DNA from: Streptomyces sp. DG2A-72
Lineage (GTDB): Bacteria > Actinomycetota > Actinomycetes > Streptomycetales > Streptomycetaceae
NCBI RefSeq assembly: GCF_030499575.1
Contig: NZ_JASTLC010000001.1
Span: 1,364,001 to 1,428,000, forward strand
Length of the DNA: 64,000 nt
Reading direction: 5' to 3'
Shown here: in pieces, positions 25,859-35,935 of the stretch
Layout: each line of letters starts with the position of its first letter
Numbering within the stretch: the first letter of the stretch is position 1
Notes under the pieces: model-generated
The model's database searches: none
Seen by the model: only the letters and a program-made list of their open reading frames with translations
What the model was told of the DNA's origin: nothing
Translations under genes and position numbers: made by a program

Positions 25859-25887
25859 TTGAATGCATGAAAACCATGTCCTAGCCT
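25859..25887 (+). promoter_or_regulatory. Promoter TTGAAT-17-TAGCCT, leaderless
   Basis: TTGAAT (25859-25864) and TAGCCT (25882-25887) are separated by exactly 17 bases, a good housekeeping-sigma promoter. The -10 box ends six bases before ATG 25894, so the mRNA should begin at the start codon. Confidence 0.65.
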
Positions 25888-25893
25888 GGGGGC

Positions 25894-26223
25894 ATGGCCC
25901 AAGCCCCTGAGCCGCACACCGGCTGGACGTTCCTCACCAATCACGCACGCGTCCTGGCCGCCATCGCCGGCAACCACGCCACCCGCATCCGCGACATCGC
26001 CGCACGCTGCCAGCTCACCGAAAGGGCTGTGCAGAAGATCATCGCCGACCTGGAGGGCGACGGTTATCTCACCCATACCCGTCAAGGCAGAACCAACGCC
26101 TACCGCATCCAGCCGGACACCGTCCTCCGTCACCCGGCGGACAGCGGACTCACCGTCGCCGACCTGCTCGTCTTCCTCCAGCAGCACGACCACAGCCGCA
26201 GCGGCCAGACGGCCACCTCCTGA
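25894..26223 (+). CDS. Small winged-helix (MarR/ArsR-like) regulator
   Basis: A 109-residue DNA-binding protein that is essentially one winged helix: FLTNHARVLAAIAGNHATRI, then RDIAARCQLTERAVQKIIADL as the helix-turn-helix, and the wing GDGYLTHTRQGRTNAYRIQP. A short C-terminal helix may dimerise. No effector domain is present. Expression looks leaderless from a strong promoter. Being divergent from the STAS-ANTAR gene, it may regulate the shared 67-base intergenic region. Confidence 0.85.
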   Translation: MAQAPEPHTGWTFLTNHARVLAAIAGNHATRIRDIAARCQLTERAVQKIIADLEGDGYLTHTRQGRTNAYRIQPDTVLRHPADSGLTVADLLVFLQQHDHSRSGQTATS

Positions 26224-26564
26224 TCCTGCGACCGGCTGTCCACGCCTCGCATTGGCCTCCGAGGTCCAATGCGGCGCCGCGGGTGCTCTCCGGAGGCGGG
26301 TCCCCATCCGTGGTGGTGGTCTGGTCGGCTACGCGGCACGGCTCGCCGTCCGGCTGGGGGTCAGCAGCCGCAATGGAAGTGCGGGAACACCCCGCCGTCG
26401 CGCATGCGTCCGTGGGCCGCAGACGGGCAGGGCTCGGCACTGTTCCGCGGTGTGGCACCGCGCGTGCGACTGGCTTGCCCGTCAACGACGGCACCAGCCC
26501 GCACGCCGACAGCATGTGTCCGCGTGCGGGCCAACCGGGTACCGGTGAGCGCGGCGTCTCGTGA

Positions 26565-27041
26565 TCAGAGGGGAGCGCCCGGATCTCCAGGCCGGATCCG
26601 TCCACGCCAGGCACCGCTTTCGCCGCCGCGGTCCTCGATGTAGTCCTTGAAGCGGCGCAGATCCCCCTTCACCCGGCGGTCGATGACGCCGAGCATGTCC
26701 CCGCCCTTCTCGACGGCACCGGTGGGTTCGACGTCCATCGTGAGTTCCACCCGGGTGTGCATGTCGTCCAGGCGCTGGAAGCGGACGGATCCCCGCTGCT
26801 GGGAGTCGCCGCCGATGGACCTCCAGGTGATCCTGTCGTCCGGCATCTGGTCGACGATCTCGGTATCGAACTCGCGCCGGACTCCGCCGATCTTGGTGGT
26901 CCAGTGGTTGTGCCGGTCGTCGAGCTGCGTGACCTCCTCGACGCCCTCCATGAAGTTCGGGAAGTCCTCGAACTGCGTCCACTGGTTGTAGGCCGTGTGC
27001 ACGGGGACCTCGACATCCACCGTTTCCTTGACCGTGCTCAT
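26565..27041 (-). CDS. SRPBCC (polyketide cyclase/dehydrase-like) protein
   Basis: A 158-residue START/Bet-v1-fold protein with the pattern of the polyketide cyclase/dehydrase family: VDVEVPVHTAYNQWTQFEDF, then FPNFMEGVEEVTQLDD, the strand IGGVRREFDTEIVDQMPD, and a long C-terminal helix VIDRRVKGDLRRFKDYIEDR. Such proteins bind hydrophobic ligands; stand-alone stress-associated versions are common in streptomycetes. ATG 27041 follows AGGAGG at about five bases. It has no pathway neighbours and is one of the intact genes in the element. Confidence 0.85.
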   Translation of the reverse strand: MSTVKETVDVEVPVHTAYNQWTQFEDFPNFMEGVEEVTQLDDRHNHWTTKIGGVRREFDTEIVDQMPDDRITWRSIGGDSQQRGSVRFQRLDDMHTRVELTMDVEPTGAVEKGGDMLGVIDRRVKGDLRRFKDYIEDRGGESGAWRGRIRPGDPGAPL

Positions 27042-27226
27042 CTCTTCCTCCTTGCCGGTCGTCTGCCGCGCCGTGCCTCTCGGCGCCGTGTGCATCTGTG
27101 CGACACCGAGTACCCATGCCGACGGCGCGAAGACTCCCGACAGTGCGGGCAACACCTGGCGCCGGAGGCGTCCCGTCCGACAGGTCACGCTGATTGCCGA
27201 ACCGGCCGGCCGGGCACCCGGGCGCC

Positions 27227-28278
27227 GTGGCACAGCGACCGCGGATTCTGCTGACCGGGTGGTTCGGCTTCCTGGACGGGGAGGCGACCGCCGGGGACGT
27301 GCCGGCGCTGCACCGGGTGCAGGAACTACTCGTGCGGGCGGGGCTGGACCACGACGTCGGCCGGAGTCCCGGCTTCCGGCCCGCCGGACCGCATCTGGCG
27401 CGGGCTCGCCCCGAGGACTCTCCCACCTGGTGTTCGTCTGCGGTCCCCTGCACGGGCCGCAGATCGAGGAGTTGCATCGGCGGTTCGCACACTGCGTGCG
27501 GATCGCCGTGGGCACCTCCGTTGTCGACGCCGGCAGCCCGGCCGTCACCGGGTTCCACCAGGTACTGGCGCGGGACGCCCCGGGCATCGAGTCCACGGTG
27601 GACCTGGCGGCCCGCGTCCCCTTCCCGACCCCCCGACCCGTCGTCGGGGTGATCCTCACCCACGGCCAGCACGAGTACGGCGCGCGCCGACGGCATGCAC
27701 GGGTGGCGGAAGAGGTGACGGAGTGGTTGTCCGGCCGGGACTGCGCCCGCCTGGAACTGGAAACCCGGCTCGACGTGCACGACTGGCGGCTGAGTGCGAC
27801 CCCTGCCCAGTTGGAGGCCGTGCTTTCGCGGCTCGGCATGGTCGTCACCGACCGACTGCACGGGCTGGTGCTCGCTCTGCGGGCGGGGGTTCCCGCGGTG
27901 GCCGTCGACCCGGTCGAGGGCGGCGCGAAGGTGACGGCGCAGGCGCGCGCCTGCGGCTGGCCCGCGCTGGTGCCCGCCGAGCGGCTCGACGCGTCGGCAC
28001 TGAATCACTGGTGGGACTGGTGCGCGAACTCCGGCCGCGACCTCGCCCAGGAGATCGGTGCCAGGTTCCGGCAGGGTGCCATGTCGGACTGCGCGGACGG
28101 CCTCCTCCAAGCTCTTGCCGACGGTGCACTCCAAGCCCTCCCACCACGCCCGTCCTGTCAGTCGGACGGCCGCCGGGCACTGGGCCGGTGTCGGAGCCGG
28201 CCGCAGCAGCCGCCGCCCCACTGCGCGTTGGTCTTGACCAACGTTTCCCGGAGCTCCGAACGGACACTCGGTCAATAG
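27227..28278 (+). pseudogene. Polysaccharide pyruvyl transferase-like, frameshifted
   Basis: A polysaccharide pyruvyl transferase superfamily protein in two frames. The first part reads RILLTGWFGFLDGEATAGD and continues to ARPEDS. A missing base at about 27418 then moves the sequence to a second frame: LSHLVFVCGPLHGPQIEELH, THGQHEYGARRRH and VVTDRLHGLVLALRAGVP. The TDRLHG motif is the hallmark C-terminal sequence. The start could be GTG 27227 or TTG 27194. A single frameshift is the only lesion I see. It is a different subtype from the intact enzyme at 37996. Confidence 0.8.
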
Positions 28279-28554
28279 GCAACAGATATGAGCCCTACGG
28301 GGCGAAGGAACGAACCGAACCGCGACGGGCCGGATACAGAAAGAAGATGAACCGCCGTGACTGTGGAAGCCAGGAAGACGACGCCCGCCGTCCGTCGACC
28401 CGAAACAGGCTGGGCGAGAGCACGCCGCGTACGTGGTCAGAGCATACGTACCTGCGTGCGCGCGACGATCGACGGCGACGCGGGTCGGCTTCGGCGCGGG
28501 GACGACTGGAACGTCGTGCGGGGCGAGGACTGAGTCACTGTCACATGGGAACGG

Positions 28555-29039
28555 ACCAGTCTCACCCAGGTGGGGCAGCGCGGCGGCGATCGTCACCCCC
28601 TCTTCGTAGAGTTCGATCACCCGTGGGTTGATGCAGGAAGCCCGGCAGACCGCGGGCGTGTTGCCGAGATACAGGGCCACTTCGCGCGCCGCGCGTCCTT
28701 GGCGCAGATGTCCAGGCCGGACACCTCCTGGAGGTACGCGTTGACCTCGTCGCCGCTCACGTCGTGCCAGGCGCGCCGCTCCCAGTAGGCCAGCAGCCGG
28801 TCACCGCCGTTCCTGCGCCGCAGCATCGCCCTCAGACTGCGGCAGGCGGCGGGATCGGTGACGGTATGGACGAGTTCTTGACCGGCCTTGGGGCCGTAAC
28901 CTTCGTTCAGTTCGGCGTACCGGTCGCTGCCGATACGGAAGAACCCGAGGTCGAGCAGGCACACAGCGGTGGCGAGGACTCGTCGGCGAGTCAGCCCCCG
29001 GTCGCTCAAGTGCCCCTCGACAACGGCCCGTACGGCGGG
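28555..29039 (-). pseudogene. DNA topoisomerase IB, broken
   Basis: Remains of a poxvirus-type bacterial topoisomerase IB. From right to left: VVEGHLSDRGLTRRRVLATA, LLDLGFFRIGSDRYAELNEG, a short internal deletion, HTVTDPAACRSLRAMLRRR, and AYWERRAWHDVSGDEVNAYL. A larger deletion with a frame change follows SGLDICAKD, resuming as ALYLGNTPAVCRASCINPRV and IELYEEGVTIAAALPHLGE. The catalytic tyrosine expected in SYINPRV is a cysteine (TGC) here. The N-terminal half is missing. It is clearly non-functional. Confidence 0.85.
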
Positions 29040-29379
29040 TTACCAGGTCCGCTCGGTGCGCACCGTCCCGTCCCGCCCGCGCAGTTCGGCCTCGACCCCG
29101 TCGGCGTCCTGCCGCAGCGAGACCAGCTCCGTTCCCGACCGGATCTCCACGCCCACCGCCTCGGCCAGCTCCCGGAGCACACGCTCGGTCTCGTACTGCG
29201 GAGTCACCAGGACGAAAGGAAACCGGGTGGGCAACCGCGCCAGGTCAAGTTCAGCTGCGCCGAACACCCGGACCCTGTCGATCGTGGCGGCCCCAGCGAC
29301 CAGTTCGTCGGCCGTGCCCCAGCCCGGTGGGGCCGGCGCCCACCACCAGAACGTCCGTGTCCGGGGCCTTGTCGGTCAT
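29040..29379 (-). pseudogene. FAD-dependent monooxygenase fragment
   Basis: It begins properly with GGAG upstream and ATG 29379, followed by DTDVLVVGAGPTGL, the FAD-binding GxGxxG. The frame then fails. A second piece reads LARLPTRFPFVLVTPQYETE and ELVSLRQDADGVEAELRGRD, matching the region after the FAD domain of aromatic hydroxylases (TfdB/PheA type). It ends at a TAA exactly where the topoisomerase remnant begins. Most of the protein is deleted. Confidence 0.8.
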
Positions 29380-29567
29380 CTCCGGTCCTCCGCCCGGTCC
29401 GACGCGCTACGCGGGACGCTGCTGTCACAACGACCTCGTGGCCGCGTGCCCTCACGGCAGGTGCATAAACTCGCGGCGCGGTACGTGCAGCCGGGCGAAG
29501 TGTCGCGAACCGGGGGACGGGGACTCGGCCTACGGGCAGCCGGCCACGACCCTGAAGGAGGGACACC

Positions 29568-30752
29568 ATGCGCGCACTGACCTGGCAGGGCAAACGAGAC
29601 GTGCGGGTGGAAACCGTTCCCGACCCGCGGATCGAGAAGCCCGACGACATCATCGTGAAGGTCACGTCGTCCGGCATTTGCGGCTCCGACCTCCACCTGT
29701 ACGAGCTCTTCGGCCCCTATCTGGACCCGGGTGACATCCTTGGCCATGAGCCGATGGGGGTGGTCGAGGAAGTGGGGCCGGATGTCCAGGCGGTCACAAC
29801 CGGCGACCGCGTCGTCATTCCCTTCAACATTTCCTGTCGCGACTGCTTCATGTGTGACCAGGGACTGCACTCGCAGTGCGAGACGACCCAGGTCCGCGAG
29901 CGCCACAGCGGCGCCGCACTGTTCGGCTACACCAAGCTCTACGGGCAAGTGCCGGGCGGCCAGGCCGAGTTGCTGCGTGTGCCGTTCGGAAACAAGCTGC
30001 CCATCAAGGTGCCCGCGGGGCCGCCCGACGACCGTTACGTCTATCTCTCCGACGTCCTGCCGACTGCCTGGCAGGCGGTCGAGTACGCGGACATTCCCGA
30101 GGCGGGCACCGTCACCGTCCTTGGCCTCGGACCCATCGGAGACATGGCCGCACGGATCGCCCGGCACCGCGGCGCCCGCCTGGTCGTCGGTGTGGACCTC
30201 GTCACCGAGCGTCTTTCGCGGGCGAGCGCCCGCGGCGTCACTTGCTTCGACGCGCGACGCCACGGGAAGGACCTGCCGGAGGCGGTGCGAGACCTCACGG
30301 ACGGGCGCGGGACCGACGCGGTCATTGACGCCGTGGGCATGGAGGCGCATGGCGCGCCGTTCGCCAAGGCGGCGCAGTGGGTCACCGGGCTCCTGCCCGA
30401 CGTGGTGGCCCAGCCGCTCATGGAGCATGCCGGAGTGGACCGGCTGGGGGCCCTGCACACCGGCATCGACCTCGTACGCCGCGGCGGCACGCTCTCCGTC
30501 TCCGGGGTCTACGGCGGTGCTGCCAGCCCGATGCCGCTGCTGACGATGTTCGACAAGCAGATCCAGGTACGGATGGGCCAGGCCAATGTCTGGCGCTGGG
30601 TGGAGGACATCCTGCCGCTTCTCACGGACGACGATCCGCTCGGCGTTGACACATTCAAGACGCACGCGATGCCGCTGGAGGACGCCCCCAAGGCGTACGC
30701 CATGTTCCAGGCCAAGGAAGACGGCATGGTCAAGACCCTTCTCAAGCCCTGA
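29568..30752 (+). CDS. Zinc-dependent alcohol/formaldehyde-type dehydrogenase
   Basis: A 394-residue medium-chain zinc dehydrogenase similar to glutathione-independent formaldehyde dehydrogenases. The catalytic zinc ligands are in SSGICGSDLHLY and GHEPMGVVEEVG; the structural zinc cluster is SCRDCFMCDQGLHSQC; the NAD motif is VTVLGLGPIGDMAARIA; and QANVWRWVEDILPLL is in the C-terminal region. ATG 29568 follows GGAGGGACACC. The sequence appears fully intact. Substrates of this subgroup are poorly known. It may serve aldehyde or alcohol detoxification within the stress-gene content of the element. Confidence 0.9.
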   Translation: MRALTWQGKRDVRVETVPDPRIEKPDDIIVKVTSSGICGSDLHLYELFGPYLDPGDILGHEPMGVVEEVGPDVQAVTTGDRVVIPFNISCRDCFMCDQGLHSQCETTQVRERHSGAALFGYTKLYGQVPGGQAELLRVPFGNKLPIKVPAGPPDDRYVYLSDVLPTAWQAVEYADIPEAGTVTVLGLGPIGDMAARIARHRGARLVVGVDLVTERLSRASARGVTCFDARRHGKDLPEAVRDLTDGRGTDAVIDAVGMEAHGAPFAKAAQWVTGLLPDVVAQPLMEHAGVDRLGALHTGIDLVRRGGTLSVSGVYGGAASPMPLLTMFDKQIQVRMGQANVWRWVEDILPLLTDDDPLGVDTFKTHAMPLEDAPKAYAMFQAKEDGMVKTLLKP

Positions 30753-30870
30753 CGCAACCCTCAGGCTCCGCGCCGATAAAGGAGCTGACAGGCGGCCAGG
30801 TGTGGGCGAGGCCACGCCGCTCACGCGGCCGTAGGTATGTCGGCTGCCGGGTACGACGGATTACCGTCTG

Positions 30871-31440
30871 ATGGATCCCCTGTTCATCGCCAGTACCTCG
30901 GACGGCCCGGCAGTGCTCACAGATCTCTCCCCGCTCATCGCGGCGACCACGCAATGGCTGACGCGTTCCTACCCGGCGTGTGGCGGCGCGCTGGCCGCGG
31001 CCCTGAGCGAGGTGCAGGCCCGGCAGGCCGTAACGGTGGCCGCGTGGCTGCGGTATCCGACGCCGACGGACGTGGCCCTGGTCCAGATGGCCGGCCCCGG
31101 CGGCTCGGCCGGCCTGGACTGGATCACCGGCGCGGACGCGACCGCGCACGACGACGCGGACGACTTCGCCTGGCGCACCTGGGTGGACGAGGTCGTGGCG
31201 AGCTGGGCGGCCTGCCTGCTCACCGACGCCGAACTGGCCCGGCTGGCGGTCGCCGCGATCGCCGACGGCGGCCATGCGACCGGGGTGCCCATCGAATTCC
31301 GGCGCCTGGTGTCGCCCGACGCCCGCGACCGCCAGGCGGCTGCCCTGCTGCGCCACCCCGACCTCCTCGCTCCCGTGGCCGTACTGCACCGCACCGCACT
31401 CCACGAGCACCTCGGCCCGGGCCAGGTGCTCATCGCCTGA
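30871..31440 (+). CDS. Hypothetical protein, 189 residues
   Basis: A 189-residue soluble, mostly helical protein with no domain I recognise. It is rich in Ala and Asp, with an acidic central segment (DATAHDDADDFAWRTWVDE) and a regular pattern of tryptophans. No signal peptide, membrane helix or catalytic motif is visible. Codon bias is good over the full length and no stop interrupts it, so I think it is real. There is no ribosome binding site before ATG 30871. Its neighbours, a dehydrogenase and a dead MFS gene, give no clue. Confidence 0.6.
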   Translation: MDPLFIASTSDGPAVLTDLSPLIAATTQWLTRSYPACGGALAAALSEVQARQAVTVAAWLRYPTPTDVALVQMAGPGGSAGLDWITGADATAHDDADDFAWRTWVDEVVASWAACLLTDAELARLAVAAIADGGHATGVPIEFRRLVSPDARDRQAAALLRHPDLLAPVAVLHRTALHEHLGPGQVLIA

Positions 31441-31576
31441 GCCCCGAGGCACGGCCCTCGACGCGGACCGCACCAGGCCGGACGGCCGAGGCGTCGCCGT
31501 CCTCCGCGCGATCGCCCACGCGGGACTGCCGAACGGCGCCGCCGAGCGTCGCATGATCCCGCGCCGTGCCCCCGCC

Positions 31577-32870
31577 TCAGGCAGCCGTGCCCAGCACCTC
31601 TCGGCCCGTGAGGTCGCCGTTCTTCGTCGGGAAGGTCACCGGGGTCTGCGTGCGGCGGGTGCGCAGGACGAAGCCCGTTCCGATCGCGCCCGCGATGATC
31701 AGGCCGCCCGTCACCAGGGCTCCGCGTGCTCCGGCCGTCTCCATGAGGAGGCCCAGCGCCGGCGGGCCGCCGAGGCCCCAGACGGTGCCGATGCTGCTCC
31801 ACACGCCGAGGACGCGTCCGCGCAGGTGAGCGGGCGGGTCGGTCTGCAGTACGGCCGTTCCGGCGGTGTCGGAGACGGACTCCACGACGGCCATCGGCAG
31901 GACCAGGACCAGCAACACCGCAAGCGACGGGGAGAGCCCCGCCGCCACCTGCAGCAGGCCACCCGCGGCCGCCAGCGTGCCCACGAGCCGGACCGAGGGC
32001 CGGCGCAGCCGGGCGCCGAGGACCGCGCCCACGATGCCGCCGACGGCGAGAACAGTGGAGACCGTGCCGAAGGAGCCCGCGCCGCCCGCGAGCGGCCCGG
32101 TCACGAGCACGGCCAGGGTGAGGCCGTAATTACGCCCGAAGACCGCGCTGATCCCGGTGACCGAGGCGAGCGCGACCAGGCGGGGCTGGCGCGCGAAGAA
32201 GAGCAGGCCCTGGCGCACGGTCATGTCGGGGTCCGACTTGCCGCGCTCGCGCCCTCGATCGGCACGCACCTGGGCGGCGTGGCGCACAGCGCCCGGCGCC
32301 GGGCGCCGGGCGCAGGAACGGGATGACCGAGGCCACGAAGACGAACGACAGACCGTTCGCGGCGTACGCGGCGGCCGTGCCGAGGAAGCCGACGGTCACG
32401 CCGGCCAGGGCGGTGCCCACGAGCCGGCCCGCGTTGTGCACGAGCGCGCCGACGCCGATGACGGAGGGAACGTCCTCCACCGGGACGAGGTCGTTGCCCA
32501 GCAGGGCGCACGCCGGTCCGTCGACGGTGGCGATCATGCCGGTCACGGCGGCCAGGATCATCAGGGACGTCACGGTCAGCTGGTCCGTCGCCACCAGTAC
32601 GGCCGTGGTGAAGGCGACGGCTCCGAGCAGTGCCTGGCTGACGGAGGCCGTCAGCTTGAAGGGCCGGCGGTCCACCGCCGTGCCGCCCAGCAGGCTCATG
32701 AAGAGGGCGGGAGCGGCCTGGACGGACATCGAAAGGCCCGTCGCCGCCGCGGAGCCGGTGCTCTGCAGGACGAGCAGGTTCTGCACCGTGAGCTGCATCC
32801 ACGTACCGGCGTTCGACAGGAAGTTGGCGGACCATCAGCGCATGCTGCGCTACCGCAGCGACCGCCAGGG
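31577..32870 (-). pseudogene. MFS transporter with nonsense codons and a frameshift
   Basis: An MFS_3-type exporter in pieces. The N-terminal segment reads WRSLR-stop-RSMR-stop-WSANFLSNAGTW, with two in-frame stop codons in the first helix region. The next part is clean (QLTVQNLLVLQSTGSAAATG to VFVASVIPFLRPAP). The frame then changes near 32290, where part of the central loop is disturbed, and resumes as MTVRQGLLFFARQPRLVALA to the C terminus. The two nonsense codons plus the frameshift make sequencing error an unlikely full explanation. Confidence 0.85.
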
Positions 32871-33220
32871 CGAGCGGGAGCCGCCCTTGGACGGGACGGA
32901 GGCGGTTTTCGGCGCAGGTGGGGGCCGGGCAGGAGTGTGGGAAGACACGGTGCGGTACTCGACAACCAGGAGGAGTCAGGAGGGACCGGGGGAACCGATA
33001 TCGCCGGCTGCGTCGCGCGGCGGTTCACCGAGTCGGTCACGGCGCGGACCATCGTCACAGACGGGACCCCCGAGTCGATGACGCCTGTCCCTGCCGCGCT
33101 ATCGTCTCGGGGGCCAACTGCCCGGGAAACTCCCGTATTTGGATGATCGAGTGTGGATGCTCACAGCCCTCGTTCACAGCCCGCGGGCGGCTGGACCGCA
33201 CGGCCGTCCACCCAGCGGGT
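32871..33220. other. Intergenic region, nothing recognised
   Basis: About 350 bases between the 5' end of the broken MFS gene and the end of the hemerythrin gene. I see no supported gene, RNA or strong hairpin. Short open frames on both strands have no recognisable product. Confidence 0.4.
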
Positions 33221-33784
33221 TCAGCCCTTCTTGCCGCGGCCCGTCAGCGCGTCGCGCATGCGGTCGACCAGACCGGCTCCCGGGGCCAGCAGCTTGTTGG
33301 CCGGCGGTTTGTCCGGGGCGGACGGGTGCGGGCGGGTCGGTGCCATCTTCTTCGCCTGACGCACCTTGTCGCCCAGGCCGTCGAGCGTCTCCGCGGAACA
33401 CGCCGCGCGCAGCCTGGGGAAGAGGTTGCCCTCCTCGTCGGCGATGTGCGAGCGGACCTCGCTCATCAGCATCCCGATGAGCCGGTCGAACTCGGGATCA
33501 TCCGCGTCGCACCCCTCCAGGTCCTTCATGATCTGCTCGGCCTTGGAGTGATCCTCGATCTCCTTGTCGGCCAGCGCGTCCCCGCCCGCGATGTGCTCCC
33601 GCACGGCCGGGTAGAGGTACTCCTCTTCGGCCACCGAGTGCCGGATCAGCTCCATCGTGGCTTGGTCGGCGAACACCTTCCGGTCCTTGTCACCGGACGG
33701 AAGCCCCTCGATCCGACCGAAGATCTGCTCGACCTCGCGGTGATCGGTCACCAGCTCGTCGATGACGTTCCCACCATGACCCAT
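33221..33784 (-). CDS. Hemerythrin HHE-domain protein
   Basis: A 187-residue protein with a hemerythrin-like four-helix bundle that would bind a di-iron centre. Ligand motifs are ELVTDHREVEQIF, ELIRHSVAEEEYLYPAVREH, DHSKAEQIM and VRSHIADEEGNLFPRL. After residue 145 comes a basic, Pro/Lys-rich tail (KKMAPTRPHP, KPPANKLLAPG) that may bind nucleic acid or membranes. ATG 33784 follows GGAGG at eight bases. Such proteins are linked to oxygen, nitric oxide or redox sensing in actinomycetes. It is intact, and nothing in its neighbourhood suggests co-transcription. Confidence 0.9.
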   Translation of the reverse strand: MGHGGNVIDELVTDHREVEQIFGRIEGLPSGDKDRKVFADQATMELIRHSVAEEEYLYPAVREHIAGGDALADKEIEDHSKAEQIMKDLEGCDADDPEFDRLIGMLMSEVRSHIADEEGNLFPRLRAACSAETLDGLGDKVRQAKKMAPTRPHPSAPDKPPANKLLAPGAGLVDRMRDALTGRGKKG

Positions 33785-34112
33785 GTCCTTCACCTCCAGC
33801 TCCTGCGGCGGTCCGGACGGACCCGCCGCCGGCTCCGAGTGCCCGCAGTCGGCGGCTCCACACGGGAGTCGCGAGTGTCTGTGAACCGGCGCACAGTGGG
33901 AATCAACGCGTGAAAACAACTGACCCGGGAACTCCGCGTCAGTGCGTCGCCGGAGATGGGCGATCCGCCAGGGCGGTTCTGCTCCTCAGCGCCACCCGCG
34001 GCCTGTTCTTTCACTCTCGCCCATAGCCCGGGAAAGCTCACCGAAGCTTTCCGTGGCTCTCAGAATCCCTCTGGTGCCGCGCCGAACGGCCTGTGCCGGG
34101 CGCCGGCCCCGG
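33785..34112. other. Intergenic region, possible lost 5' end of epimerase
   Basis: A 328-base gap upstream of the epimerase remnant. No gene is supported. The sequence immediately before 34113 does not resemble an epimerase start, so the normal 5' end has probably been replaced or scrambled. Confidence 0.4.
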
Positions 34113-35061
34113 TGCCTTCGGGCGGCGGCGCCGGCTTCCTCGGCAGCCATCTGTGCGAGCGCCTGCTGAATTCAGACGTCGAAGTCGACTGCGCCGACAA
34201 CCTGTCCTCCGGGGCCCGTAAAACACCGCGCATCTCGAAGGCGGCCCCGGATTCCGGTTCGTCGAATGCGACGTCTCGGCCCTCGACGCCCCACAGCGGC
34301 TGCCGGGACCGTACGACCTGGTCCTGCACTTCGCCTGCCCCGCGTCACCAGCCGACTACCTGCGGTTGCCGCTGGAGACGCTCGACGTCGGCAGCCTGGG
34401 CACGCGCAACATGCTGGCCGTCGCGGAGCGTGACGGAGCCCGCTTCCTGCTCGCCTCGACGTCCGAGGTGTACGGCGATCCGCTGAGCCATCCGCAGCGC
34501 GAGGACTACTGGGGCAACGTCAATCCGGTGGGGCCGTGCAGCGTGTACGACGAGTCCAAGCGGTTCGCCGAGGCGCTGGTGACCGCCCATGTCCGCGCGA
34601 GGGGCGCGAACGCGGGCATGGTCCGCCTTTTCACGTACGGGCCGCGCATGCGCGCGCACGACGGTCGTGCCGTCCCGACCTTCGTCAGTCAGGCACTGGC
34701 CGGCGAACCGCTCACGGTCGCGGGGGACGGACGGCAGACGCGGTCCCTGTGCTACGTGGACGACACGGTCGACGGCGTCCTGCTGGTCGCGGCGAGTCAC
34801 TCCGTCCGGCCCGTCAACATCGGCGGCACCGACGAGGTCACCGTCGGCGAGATCGCCCACCGCGTCGTCGAACTGACCGGCTCCTCCTCCCGGATCAGGC
34901 ACGTCGACCGCCCGACCGACGACCCGCAGCGACGCCGCCCGGACACGGGCCAGGCACGTGAACTGCTGGGCTGGACGCCCCGCGTGCCCTGGGAGGAGGG
35001 CATCAGGCAGACCATCGCCTACTTCGCCACGGCACAGTCCGCGAGCGATCCGGCCCCGTAG
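34113..35061 (+). pseudogene. NAD-dependent nucleotide-sugar epimerase/decarboxylase, frameshifted
   Basis: An extended-SDR nucleotide-sugar enzyme resembling UDP-glucuronate decarboxylase. The cofactor motif GGGAGFLGSHLCERLL is at the left. After DNLSSGAR one base is missing (about 34220), and the protein resumes in another frame as FRFVECDVSALDAPQRLPG, YDLVLHFACPASPADYL, the catalytic CSVYDESKRFAEAL (YxxxK) and NIGGTDEVTVGEIAHRV. The N terminus before the Gly motif (VPSGGG instead of VTGG) is also disturbed. It is the first of a run of dead cell-surface sugar genes transcribed rightward. Confidence 0.82.
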
Positions 35062-35100
35062 GCACGACAGCACTCCTCCCGTACCGCACGGAGGAATCGC

Positions 35101-35935
35101 ATGCGAGTCCTGGGAATCAGCGCCCTCTTCCACGACCCCGCCGCCGCCCTGGTCATGGACGGCAGGATCGTGGCGGCGGAGGAGGAGGAACGCTTCAGCC
35201 GGCGCAAGCACGGCAAGCGGCCCATCCCCTTCTCCGCCTGGGAACTGCCCGAACTGTCCGCCCGATGGTGCCTGGACCGGGCCGGCCTGACCCCGTCCGA
35301 CCTGGACGCGGTCGCCTACTCCTACCACCCTGAACTCGCCCGCCCCGCAGACCAGTTGGGCCTGCACGACCCCTGGGACCACCTGCGTCAGGAGTCCGCC
35401 GCGCCCCCGAGTTCCTCGCCGAGGCACTGCCCGGACTCGACCCGGACAAGGTCCGCTTCGTCCCCCACCACGTCGCGCACGCCGCCTCCGCCGGACAGGC
35501 CGCATCGTATCCCGACAGCGCCGTCCTGGTGCTGGACGGCCGCGGCGAATGCGGCTCCCACCTCGCCGGCCGCTACGCGAACCGCGAACTGACCGTGCTG
35601 GGCTCGCAGTCGCTGCCCGACTCGATGGGCCTGTTCTACGAGGACCTCACCCAGCACCTCGGATTCCTGCGCAGCAGCGACGAGTTCAAAGTGATGGCGC
35701 TGGCGTCCTACGGCACGCCCCGCTTCCTCGACCAACTGCGCGCGTACGTCCACCTGGACGGCCACGGCGGATTCCGGGCCCGCCCCGTGCCGTGGGCGTC
35801 GCTGGTCCCGCCGCGTCCGAAGGGCGGCGCCTGGACGCAGGACCACGCCGACATCGCCGCCGGCGCCCAGTTGTGCCTGGAGGAGGTCCTGCTGGGCCTC
35901 GCGCGGCGGCTGCACGACCGTAGCGACCAGAACGC
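35101..35935 (+). pseudogene. Carbamoyltransferase (NodU/CmcH family), N-terminal half, frameshifted
   Basis: ATG 35101 follows GGAGG at six bases. The N terminus MRVLGISALFHDPAAALVMD and EEEERFSRRKHGKRPIPFSA is the classic NodU/CmcH carbamoyltransferase Kae1-like domain. At about 35398 bases are missing (near RQES) and the match continues in another frame as EFLAEALPGLDPDKVRFVPH, HVAHAASAGQAAS and LTQHLGFLRSSDEFKVMALA. It stops near RRLHDR, before the C-terminal YrdC-like half. The remaining frame runs straight into a sugar-kinase fragment. It cannot make a complete enzyme. Confidence 0.83.
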
